Source of the DNA: Archivesica marissinica
Taxonomy: Eukaryota; Mollusca; Bivalvia; Venerida; Vesicomyidae
Length of the DNA stretch: 64,000 nt
Assembly (NCBI GenBank): GCA_014843695.1
Contig: CM026400.1
Coordinates: forward strand, 18,808,007-18,872,006
Direction: 5' to 3'
Shown piece by piece: positions 11,901 through 25,400 of the stretch. Both the position numbers and the translations under genes were made by a program. The stretch's first letter is position 1. The number at the start of each line of letters is the position of its first letter. The notes beneath the pieces are model-generated. The model was not told where the DNA came from. It ran no database searches and saw nothing but the letters and a program-made list of their open reading frames with translations.

Positions 11901-14900
11901 AACACCGCAGTACCACAGGTCTATGAACATAAAAATGACAATAGCCCCAACACCGCAGTACCACAGGTCTATGAACATAAAAATGACAATGATGTCCCAA
12001 CACCGCAGTACCACAGGTCTATGAACATAAAAATGACAATGGTGCCCAACACCGCAGTACCACAGGACTATGTAGGTGACAACGATGAACGTTTTTATGA
12101 ACTGGGCACTATCCTGGGGATGTTTTATACTTACATCGCCTAGTATAGACAGGTGAGCATTCTGGACTAGACTTCCCCTGTACAGGGTTAGTTCACCTTC
12201 AGATGCTTGTGGAAACATGCTGAATAGATGGGTACTGAAATAATCAATGTACAATGTTAATACTGTAAGAACATGCAAATACAGTGAATCCATAACCTCC
12301 GTTGAGGAGAGTAAATTATTTGAACAAAAGGTCAAGAAGACCTGATACTACCAAGTCAAGGTCAAACAGACAGGATACTACCAAGTCAAGGTCAAGCAGA
12401 CAGGATACTACCAAGTCAAGGTCAAGCAGACAGGATACTACCAAGTCAAGGTCAAGCAGACAGGATACTACCAAGTTAAGGTCAAGCAGACAGGATACTA
12501 CCAAGTCAAGGTCAAGCAGACAGGATACTACCAAGTCAAGCAGACAGGATACTACCAAGTCAAGGTCAAGCAGACTGGATACTACCAAGCCAAGGTCAAA
12601 CAGACTGGATACTACCAAGCCAAGGTCAAACAGACAGGATACTACCAAGTCAAGGTCAAGCAGACTGGATACTACCAAGTCAAGGTCAAGCAGACTGGAT
12701 ACTACCAAGCCAAGGTCAAACAGACTGGATACTAACAAGTCACGGTCAAGCAGACTGGATACTACCAAGTCAAGGTCAAGCAGACAGGATACTACCAAGT
12801 CAAGGTCAAGCAGACAGGATACTACCAAGTCAAGGTCAAGCAGACCAGATACTACCAAGTCAAGGTCAAGCAGACCAGATACTACCAAGTCAAGGTCAAA
12901 CAGACTAGATACTACCAAGTCAAGGTTAAGCAGACCAGATACTACCAAGTCAATGTCAAGCAGACTGGATACTACCAAGTCAAGTCAAACAAACCGGATA
13001 CTACCAAGTCAAGGTCAAGCAGATGGGATACTACCAAGTCAAAGTCAAGCAGACCGGATACTACCAAGTCAAGGTCAAGCAGACAGGATACTACCAAGTC
13101 AAGGTCAAGCAGACAGGATACTACCAAGTCAAGGTCAAGCAGACAGGATACTACCAAGTCAAGGTCAAGCAGACAGGATACTACCAAGTCAATGTCAAGC
13201 AAACCGGATACTACCAAGTCAAGGTCAAGCAGACTGGATACTACCAAGTCAAGGTCAAGCAGACAGGATACTACCAAGTCAAGGTCAAGCAGACAGGATA
13301 CTACCAAGTCAAGGTCAAGCAGACTGGATACTACCAAGTCAAGGTCAAGCAGCCCAGATACTACCAAGTCAAAGTCAAGCAGACCTGATACTACCAAGTC
13401 AAGCAGACCTGATACTACCAAGTCAAGGTCAAGCAGATGGGATACTACCAAGTCAAGGTCAAGCAGACCTGATACTACCAAGTCAAGGTCAAGCAGACTG
13501 GATACTACCAAGTCAAGGTCAAGCAGACCTGATACTACCAAGTCAATGTCAAGCAGACTGGATACTTCCAAGTCAAGGTCAAGCAGACAGGATACTACCA
13601 AGTCAAGGTCAAGCAAACCGGATACTACAAGTCACGGTCAAGCAGACCTGATTCTACCAAGTCAAGGTCAAACAGACTAGATACTACCAAGTCAAGGTCA
13701 AGTAGATCGGTTACTACTAAGTCAAGCAGACCAGATACTACTAAGTCACGGTCAAGCAGACCGGATACTACCAAGTCAATGTCAAACAGACTGGATACTA
13801 CCAAGTCAAGGTCAAGCAGACTGGATACTACCAAGTCAAGGTCAAGCAGACCGGATACTACCAAGTCAAGCAGACTGGATACTACCAAGTCAAGGTCAAG
13901 CAAACCGGATACTACAAGTCAAGCAGACCTGATACTACCAAGTCAAGGTCAAGCAGACTGGATACTACCAAGTCAAGGTCAAACAAACCGGATACTACCA
14001 AGTCAAGGTCAAGCAAACTGGATACTACCAAGTCAAGGTCAAGCAGACCGGATACTACCAAGTCAAGGTCAAGCAGACCTGATTCTACCAAGTCAAGGTC
14101 AAACAGACTAGATACTACCAAGTCAAGGTCAAGTAGATCGGTTACTACCAAGTCAAGCAGACCAGATACTACCAAGTCATGGTCAAGCAGACCAGATACT
14201 ACCAAGTCAAGGTCAAGCAGACCAGATACTACCAAGTCACAGTCAAGCAGACCGGATACTACCAAGTCACGGTCAAGCAAACTGGATACTACCAAGTCAA
14301 GGTCAAGCAGACCGGATACTACCAAGTCAAGGTCAAGCAGACCTGATTCTACCAAGTCAAGGTCAAACAGACTAGATACTACCAAGTCAAGGTCAAGTAG
14401 ATCGGTTACTACCAAGTCAAGCAGACCAGATACTACCAAGTCATGGTCAAGCAGACCAGATACTACCAAGTCAAGGTCAAGCAGACCAGATACTACCAAG
14501 TCACAGTCAAGCAGACCGGATACTACCAAGTCACGGTCAAGCAAACTGGATACTACCAAGTCAAGGTCAAGCAGACCGGATACTACCAAGTCAAGGTCAA
14601 GCAGACCTGATTCTACCAAGTCAAGGTCAAACAGACTAGATACTACCAAGTCAAGGTCAAGTAGATCGGTTACTACCAAGTCAAGTAGACCAGATACTAC
14701 CAAGTCACGGTCAAGCAGACCAGATACTACCAAGTCACGGTCAAGCAGACCGGATACTACCAAGTCACGGTCAAGCAGACCTGATTCTACCAAGTCATGG
14801 TCAAACAGACCAGATACTACCAAGTCAAGGTCAAGTAGATCGGTTACTACCTCACTACCATAATTGTACAGCAGATACACTCACCTGGTAATAAATTCTA

Positions 14901-17900
14901 CAACAGCGTCCCCGAGGAATTCCAGCCTCTCATTGTGAGGGATTTCTGACCTCTTTTCTTCTTTATGTCCCATCTTAGCCATGATCTTCAGCAACACATG
15001 CAGTCCTATAATACATCATTTATATACCTAAATGCAACAGAAACCCTACATATGTGTGAAATTTTTAATGTTTTGCTGTATCAGCAAATTTCTGAAAATG
15101 TGTTAAAATTGGCGGATTCTGGAAAAAAGAGTTTTATACATCTACCCTGGGCAGGTGTACAACCCTATATGCAAGCTAACTGGGGTGGATCAATCATCAT
15201 CGATCATCATCAATCATCATCATCATGTAAAGTTTCAGCATATTCCAACAAAGGACAAAGCCCAGACCAAGTGTATTCTTCAAAGGGCCATAACTCTGTA
15301 GTATATGACATGTATAACTAGGTTTGATAGTTATCTCTCCTGTTAAATTTCATCAAAATCCGGCAATGGGTTATAGAGATGAAACTTCAACAATATCTGT
15401 TTCTTAAATTTTTTCGACAAGACATAATTCTGTAAACAATCAGCCAAACGGAACGCGAAGCTAGACTTGATAGTGATCTCTCCTGCAAAGTTTCATCTAA
15501 ATCCGGCAAGGGTATAGATGATAATAAAGATGAAACCTGCAAAAGCCAAAGATGTTGGACAGATGGACGACATTGCCAAAAACAATACTGTTTGTCTCCC
15601 CAGAAGTGAGGATATATAATTATATTATATCAATAATAATGAAACAATTTATTATTTAAAACTGTTGTAAAATCAAACATGAACATGTTTTATTGCAAAA
15701 TCGCAATAACCTTGCATTTGGCAATCTCAACCATGGGAATACTGAGAAACAGATATGTACCTCTCTTCCTCGTGTGCTGGTAAACACGATTGTGGTCGCC
15801 AAATTCTAGCTGCCTGAATCCACAGTTAGACAGGGAATTACGTCCATGATCAGGATTTGTCCCGTAGTTAATCTTGTACGAACTGTGCGTCATTGCCAAC
15901 TGTATGAAAATACAGTTCGTTTAACCCTTTCCTTCATAGAGTATTACTGGGGGAATACATAGAGATTTAGGTTAATATACTATTATATCTCCATACAAAC
16001 GACAGCCATTTAGCTATCATGCTGTGGATAAGTAGTCGCCATATCTATCCCACCTCCATAGATATTACTGGGACTACATGAGATTTAGGTTAATATACTA
16101 TTATATCTCCATACAAACGACTGCCATTTAGCTATCATGCTGTGGATAAGTAGTCGCCATATCTATCCCACCTCCATAGATATTACTGGGACTACATGAG
16201 ATTTAGGTTAATATACTATTATATCTCCATACAAACGACTGCCATTTAGCTATCATGCAGTGGATAAGTAGTCGCCATATCTATCCCACCTCCATAGATA
16301 TTACTGGGACTACATGAGATTTAGGTTAATATACTATTATATCTCCATACAAACGACAGTCATTTAGCTATCATGCAGTGGATAAGTAGTGGCCATATCT
16401 ATCCCACCTCCATATATATTACTGGGACTTCATAGAGATTTAGGTTAATATACTATTATATCTCCATACAAACGACTGCCATTTAGCTATCATGCAGTGG
16501 ATAAGTAGTCGCCATATCTATTCCACCTTCATAGATATTACTGGGACTACATGAGATTTAGGTTAATATATTATTATATCTCCATACAAACGACAGTCAT
16601 TTAGCTATCATGCAGTGGATAAGTAGTCGCCATATCTATCCCACCTCCATAGATATTACTGGGACTACATAGAGATTTAGGTTAATATACTATTATATCT
16701 CCATACAAACGACAGCCATTTAGCTATCATGCAGTGGATAAGTAGTCGCCATATCTATCCCACCTCCATAGATATTACTGGGATTACATGAGATTTAGGT
16801 TAATATACTATTATATCTCCATACAAACGACAGCCATTTAGCTATCATGCAGTGGATAAGTAGTCGCCATATCTATCCCACCTCCATATATATTACTGGG
16901 ACTACATGAGATTTAGGTTAATATACTATTATATCTCCATACAAACGACAGCCATTTAGCTATCATGCAGTGGATAAGTAGTCGCCATATCTATCCCACC
17001 TCCATATATATTACTGGGACTACATAGAGAATTAGGTTAATATACTATTATATCTCCATACAAACGACGGCCATTTAGCTATCATGCAGTGGATAAGTAG
17101 TCGCCATATCTATTCCACCTCCATAGATATTACTAGGACTACATAGAGATTTAGGTTAATATACTATTATATCTCCATACAAACGACGGCCATTTAGCTA
17201 TCATGCAGTGGATAAGTAGTCGCCATATCTATTCCACCTCCATAGATATTACTGGGACTACATAGAGATTTAGGTTAATATACTATTATATCTCCATACA
17301 AACGACGGCCATTTAGCTATCATGCAGTGGATAAGTAGTCACCATATCTATCCCACCTCCATAGATATTACTGGGACTACATGAGATTTAGGTTAATATA
17401 CTATTATATCTCCATACAAATGACAGCCATTTAGCTATCAGGCAGTGGATAAGTAGTCACCATATCTATCCCACCTCCATAGATATTACTGGGACTACAT
17501 GAGATTTAGGTTAATATACTATTATATCTCCATACAAACGACAGCCATTTAGCTATCATGCAGTGGATAAGTAGTCGCCATATCTATTCCACCTCCATAG
17601 ATATTACTGGGACTACATGAGATTTAGGTTAATATACTATTATATCTCCATACAAACGACAGTCATTTAGCTATCATGCAGTGGATAAGTAGTGGCCATA
17701 TCTATCCCACCTCCATAGATATTACTGGGACTACATGAGATTTAGGTTAATATACTGTTATATCTCCATACAAACGACAGTCATTTAGCTATCATGCAGT
17801 GGATACGTAGTCGCCATATCCGTCCCACCTCCATAGATATTACTGGGACTACATGAGATTCTGGCCTTAATTATGAACATTTGTTTGGCTACTACATTGT

Positions 17901-19417
17901 CAATGTATGTGGTATTGGTAATGGCGTCAAGAGGTGATTCTATGAGGAAAAGGGTTAAACATATTTGTTCATTCATAATGTACAGTACATATCTATTTTA
18001 TACAGAATGAAAATGGATTTAATCGAAAGCGTAAAGCTTATTGAGATTATCTCCATAAAATATGGTTAGATATTGCTATGGCAACCGTTAGATGTTGCTA
18101 TGGTAATGCCACACTTATTCTAACCATAAGAGTTGGAAGTTTATTCAGTTTAATAAAATCAACTTTATTAAAAATAAGAAAGGAATGATTTAATGTACGG
18201 TTTATACAAATATAAACCGCATCTCACCTGTTTAATAAACCGCACCTCACCTGAATAATAAACCGCATCTCACCTGTATAATAAACCATATCGCACCTGA
18301 ATAATAAACCGCATCTCACCTGCATAATAAACCGCATCTCACCTGAATAATAAACCATATCTCACCTGAATAATAAACTGCATCTCACCTGAATAATAAA
18401 CTGCATCTCACCTGAAGCAGAGATCTGTCTTTGAACTTGTACTTTATGGAGTCCTCGAGCACAGACAAACATTCATGAAATCGTAGATGTTCAAACAATA
18501 CAGGTAACAACATAGCATGCTGAAACGTAACGCAAAGTTGTTAATTACAACATGCGTAAAGTTGAAACTTTATTTACTTTACAGCAATTGCGAAGCAAGC
18601 TTTAACAACTTATATTAATCACTCTCGTTGGCGCAGATGAACGAGTAAATGTGGTCATTCGTGTGGAAGGAAACCGGAGTATCCGGAGAAAACCCACCTG
18701 TCCGATCTGGCGACCACCGTACAATCTCACATACTTCCCGATCCGAGGATCGAACCTGGGTTGCATTGGTGAGAAGTGAGCGTGCTAACCACTGCGCTAA
18801 TTGGACAGCCACAGGTGTACACTGTAGATTCACAGCCATTCATTGGATGACAATTTTGCCAAACAAAAAGAAAGAGTAGGTCGCATCCAGGCCTGGAGGT
18901 TATAAAGCTTTATTCCAGTCTCTGCCGTCTGATTAGTTCAGCTGTTCAGCTGAGTGTGAATCTCAAGAATTGTGTGTTTATTTATCATCGCTACCGGTTG
19001 CCCATATGAGCGACGCCTCCTGAAGAGATTAGTCATTTTAGATTTTTGGCCGATAGTGCAATGATACAGACAGTCTCCTCTGGTTCTTTTACGTGTACAG
19101 TGTAAAGCACCGACACGTGACCTCGGTTTAACGTCCCATCTGAAAGACTGTTAATTTTATTAGGGTCAGACGGGGGATCGAACCTGCGATCCCTGGATTA
19201 CCAGTCCAGCGTGTTACCACTGGACTACAGATCCGTCTGTGAATCTCAAGAATTGAGATCTGAGAAGTTTTATAACCTTGGGCCCAGGTCTGAAAACCTT
19301 AGACTCCCAGTTAATCACACAATTGCTCTACTAATTGAACTACAATGTTGTTTGTGTTATTGAACATTTCTCCACTATAGATTTGATAATATTTTACTGC
19401 TCTATATACATGTATAT

Positions 19418-19457
<40 letters not shown>

Positions 19458-22400
19458 GCAACAACAACAACAACAATCCTATAACCAATTTTTACGATTT
19501 AATCGATTTTTACATGTTTTAAATAGTACACTTAAACTGATGAGGAACCTACTTAAAATATGGATTGTACATTAGATACACAAAATAAGAAATTATAGAT
19601 TAAAACTACAACATATCAACCATATGATACAAACTTTAAGAAATGGAAGGATAAATGAAATTAAAGACACCACCCTGGGGCATAACAAATCGTTTACAAT
19701 ATAATATAATTTTAAAGTAAAATGTTTGTGATAACGAGAAAGGATTAAGGTTTAGGGAGTTGCTAAATCTATCATCTTAAGCGTGAAAGTGACATAAAGT
19801 TCTCCACTATATGTACAAGATTGGATAATTCCAATTCATCAGATGTGTTTTTTGAGTTACTATCGGTCTTCACAGTCGAAAGCGCTGAAATTGAGTTATC
19901 AACGGTCACTGACTATGTGGTTTCTATGAGGAGGTGGGGTACTCAGTAATGGTTTGACTGTACAATGACAAGACATCAGAGATATATACCTGACAGATAT
20001 CCGCCCGTATACAGGTGGGGTACTCAGCAATGGTTTGTACATGACAAGACATCAGAGATATATACCTGACAGATATCCACCCGTATACAGGTGGGGTACT
20101 CAGCAATGGTTTGTACATGACAAGACATCAGAGATATATACCTGACAGATATCCGCCCGTATACAGGTGGGGTACTCAGCAATGGTTTGTACATGACAAG
20201 ACATCAGAGATATATACCTGACAGATATCCGCCCGTATACAGGTGGGGTACTCAGCAATGGTTTGATTGTACATGAGACATCAGAGATATATACCTGACA
20301 GATATCCACCCGTATACAGGTGGGGGTACTCAGCAATGGTTTGATTGTACATGAGACATCAGAGATATATACCTGACAGATATCCGCCCATATACAGGTG
20401 GGGTACTGAGCAATGGTTTGATTGTACATGAGACATCAGAGATATATACCTGACAGATATCCGCCCGTATACAGGTGGGGTACTCAGCAATGGTTTGTAC
20501 ATGAGACATCAGAGATATATACCTGACAGATATCCGCCCGTATACAGGTGGGGTACTCAGCAATGGTTTGTACATGAGACATCAGAGATATATACCTGAC
20601 AGATATCCGCCCGTATACAGGTGGGGGTACTCAGCAATGGTTTGATTGTACATGAGACATCAGAGATATATACCTGACAGATATCCGCCCGTATACAGGT
20701 GGGGTACTCAGCAATGGTTTGACTGTACATGAGACATCAGAGATATATACCTGACAGATATCCGCCCGTATACCGGTCTTGAGGAAACCGTCGCTGCTCA
20801 CTGCCACTGTCACTTCACGCTTCATTCGCCTGAAACATTCGTACAACTGTCGTTATTTAGCGATAATGTAGTAACATCTCTATATGATACAATCTAATGC
20901 TTTCTTTCTTGCGATTAGCATATACAGTCTACATCCGTTATGTCGAATTCCGACAGACCGAACAAAATACTTCGACATAACCGTTTGACTTAACGAAATT
21001 CGATATAAGCAGAGCCAGTCTCGATATAAACAGAGCCAGTTATATGTAAAATGATAGTGTCTGAAACGGGACGTTGATCCGATTTCGAGATAACCGGAAA
21101 ATTCTACATAACTTTGACATAGCTGATGTACCATAATAATGTAGGATGCTATGTTTACAGCCTGGTTTGCTTGTCTATCAACAGGATTACACATAAAGGA
21201 AGTTCGATTGCACAGTGGTAGCGCATTTGCTTCAGGTGCGAAAAGCCCAGAGTTAGATCCCCGCTGGAGCTTTTACGATTGTGCCCTTAGGCAAGGCATT
21301 AAAATTCCACATTGCCTCTTCTCTCTTCCTCATGGCGATGGATTCCATCAGGAATGAGGTATCGAGAGTGATTAATATAAGTTGTAAGAAATTGTTTCGT
21401 AAATAAATTTTTTATAAACTATGCACCAAAAACATACGTATGGATGTTCATAAATTTTTCCAGGAAAGGTCAGCCATGGGGCTAAGACCAATCCAGTACC
21501 TATTGGTGATGTCAAAGGACTCTTTGTCATTGTGAGATAGGACAAGCATGACATTTAGCAAGACTACTACTGCTACTGTTTATGAATACAAAGATCAGTG
21601 TCCATATTGTCGCTACCATTTCATGCGTATTTTCTCGAGATCGGCTTCCAGCTCGTACAGTTTTTCCCTCTCCTTCACCGGGATCCTGGATCGACTCCAC
21701 AGCAAGTGTCGAAACTTCATGTACTCTCTCCATTTCTTCTTATACCTACAAATAGTGAACCTCACAGTATATACAGTCAAACCTGTCTTAAACAGCCAGC
21801 CAAGGGAGTCAGAGAAAGGTTTGGGGTTAGCCCTTAGACAATTTGCTAAATTATGGTAATTGATCAAGAGGCAGCAAGGCAGTTACATATTGACGAAAAG
21901 AGCAGACAAGTTCTAAGTTGTATAGGTGTGCCTGCCCTAATCATATTTAAAAAGGTAAAAGGGCAGGGCTAAAAAGCTGTATCCATTACAGTTGTGCACT
22001 TAGGCAAGTTATTTAAATTCCACGGAATTTCCATCAGGAATGAGAGAGTGATTATTAAAAGATGTAAGAACTTGTTTCGCAATCAAGCTAAAATAAATTT
22101 GTATAAACTAGCTTGAGCAAAGACTGTTGAGAAGCAACTGACTCGCCAGTCAATGACAATTGACCATATATACACATTCTACACGCAGAAAGCTCCACCA
22201 ATCAAAGATGACCATTCAGAATAACTAGGCTAATAAATGAATGAAATACCTCACCTAATGAATCGCTGCAGCAAACCACTTTATTTCCACGAGAAGTGTG
22301 TGTTTCCCATGCTCCAATCTACCTTTTAATATTAAAGGTATATCCCCAATATTCTGTACCTTGTGTTTATATTTGTTTGCCATGCTCCAATCTACCTTTT

Positions 22401-25400
22401 AATATTAAAGGTATATCCCCAATATTCTGTACCTTGTGTTTATATTTGTTTGCCATGCTCCAATCTACCTTTTAATATTAAAGGTATATCCCCAATATTC
22501 TGTACCTTGTGTTTATATTTGTTTGCCATGCTCCAATCTACCTTTTAATATTAAAGGTATATCCCCAATATTCTGTACCTTGTGTTTATATTTGTTTGCC
22601 ATGCTCCAATCTACCTTTTAATATTAAAGGTATATCCCCAATATTCTGTACCTTGTGTTTATATTTGTTTGCCATGCTCCAATCTACCTTTTAATATTAA
22701 AGGTATATCCCCAATATTCTATACCTGATTGCGGCTTTGTTTATTTTCAAGTTTTTGCGCGAAAGTTGCAAAATTCAAATCAATAGTACATGCCATATTT
22801 TACACAAACACTTGTTACCTATATCTTATATTGTATGTCTATAGACCTATGTAAATCACTGTAAACAATTACTGTTCCCAGATAAGAAATATCAAATATG
22901 TATATTTAAAACCAACAATATTATAACGCTTAATTAGTCATGTTGTTAAATATGTAACCTGACATTAATAAAAGTACTTGTTGTTGTTGACATTACACAT
23001 TCAGTCACGGAGGCGGGTGCCTCTCCATCACATACTTCCAGCATTAATCTTGATCGCATAATTTTAACACAGAACTTCGATACTTACACAGGGTCACCAG
23101 CATAGCTGAGCTGCGTAGGACGTACACCATGATGTATAATATAAGGCAGCTTTAACCCTCCATCTTCAGTAATACAATCAGTTCTATCCAGCTGATCCAC
23201 TCTGATGGAACATGGTTTCTGAAATGGACAGTATATACTGCAGTAAAACAATCAGCTCTATCCAGCTGATCCACTCTGATGGAACAGGGTTTCTGAAATG
23301 GACAGTATATACTGCAGTAATACAATCAGCTCATTCCAGCTGATCCACGGTTTCTGAAATGGACAGTATATACTGCAGTAATACAATCAGTTCTATCCAG
23401 CTGATCCACTCTGATGGAACATGGTTTCTGAAATGGACAGTATATACTGTAGTAATACAATCAGTTCTATCTAACTGATCCACTCTGATGGAACATGGTT
23501 TCTGAAATGGACAGTATATACTCTACTAATACAATCAGCTCATTTTAGCTGATCCACTCTGATGGAACATGGTTTCTGAAATGGACAGTATATACTGCAG
23601 TAGTACAATCAGCTCATTCCAACTGATCCACTCTGATGGAACATGGTTTCTGAAATGGACAGTATATACTGTAGTAATACAATCAGTTCATTCCAGCTGA
23701 TCCACTCTGATGGAACATGGTTTCTGAAATGGACAGTATATACTGTAGTAATACAATCAAGCTCATTCCAGCTGATCCACTCTGATGAAACATGGTTTCT
23801 GAAATGGACAGTATATACTACAGTAATACAATCAGTTCTATCCAACTAATCAACTCTGATGGAACATGGTTTCTGAAATGGACAGTATATACTGTAGTAA
23901 TACAATCAGTTCATTCCAGCTGATCCACGCTGATGGAACATGGTTTCTGAAATGGACAGTATATACTGTAGTAATACAATCAGTTCATTCCAGCTGATCA
24001 ACTCTGATGGAACATGGTTTCTGAAATGGACAGTATATACTGTAGTAATACAATCAGTTCATTCCAGCTGATCCACGCTGATGGAACAGGGTTTCTGAAA
24101 TGGACAGTATATACTGCAGTAATACAATCAGTTCTATCCAGCTGATCCACTCTGATGGAACATGGTTTCTGAAATGGACAGTATATACTCTACTAATACA
24201 ATCAGCTCATTTTAGCTGATCCACTCTGATGGAACATGGTTTCTGAAATGGACAGTATATACTGTAGTAATACAATCAACTCATTCCAACTGATCCACAC
24301 TGATGGAACAGGGTTTCTGAACTAGAACAAAATGGATTTCTCACTAGCAGTGTTGCATAAGTGAAAAAATGGGCCATAACTCTGTGAAAAAATGAATCTA
24401 GCGAAATGTGAAGATGAAATGCAGAACTAGATTTAGTGGTGATCATTATGTGCAAGTTTCACACTCTCAATTAGAAGCATACCTTTCCGGGACAAGTGAC
24501 AACCATATGTTGAAAACTGTCCACATATTTCGTCCAGTTCTCCTTATCTAACTCATACATGAATGGTAGATCGGCCGGTTCCAGTAAATGCTTGGAGGAC
24601 TTCAGTAGATACAGCAGCACGTCATTCATGGACAGTAACTCTTTGCCATTTTCTGAGAATATAATTATACAGAACTGGATAGAAGCAAGTTTTGTTGTTT
24701 ACAGTCAAACCTGTGTTAGTGATCACCTCCATTAAGCAGCCAGTTTCAAGATTCTAAATATGTTGTTTTACTATACACTTGATATCTATTAAGAAGCCAC
24801 CTGTGCTAAGCAGCCACTTTCTCTGACTCCCTTGGCTGGATGCTTAAGACAGGTTTGACTGTATATACAACATAATAATTACAACTTCTTGCAATATCGC
24901 GATTCTGATTGGCTGATTCAGCCCATGTGATCGCCGTTCATAACCCAATGAATTGCAAATTTATTTAGATCTCATTAATATTCATAGCGGATATGTGGCA
25001 GTCAATATTTATATTTATCACATAACTTTGCTTGTACTGAGTGTAATACAGTCATCTCATAATGTCTTATATCCACACACGTGTAATAGTATCTGGAAGG
25101 ATTCCGATTGGTTGAGAGAATAATCCTTATAATTTGTAAATTATGCAAATATAACGTTAATGATAAGACAAAGGACGATTTAAAAGAAGTCTTGACGCAT
25201 TTATAAACGCTGTTTAAAACATAAATACAACGCTGCTGTGCATAGTGATGTCATGACAATTTAGTGACGTCATGCGAATTTGAGCTGATATTTAGCGCCA
25301 AAATGAAAGTAGCAGCGTTATTTTGTGCAAAAGTATGATTAAACCCCAACATGGTAATGTGATAAAAAGAATGTGAGTACATTTTTAATTGGCGTAAAGG

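Noticed and set aside
12302..13651. 449-codon plus-strand ORF of RSSRQDTTKS repeats as a protein gene
   Set aside because: It is the 30-bp intron 21 satellite; frames are open on both strands because the period is a multiple of three. It lies wholly inside a drosha intron.
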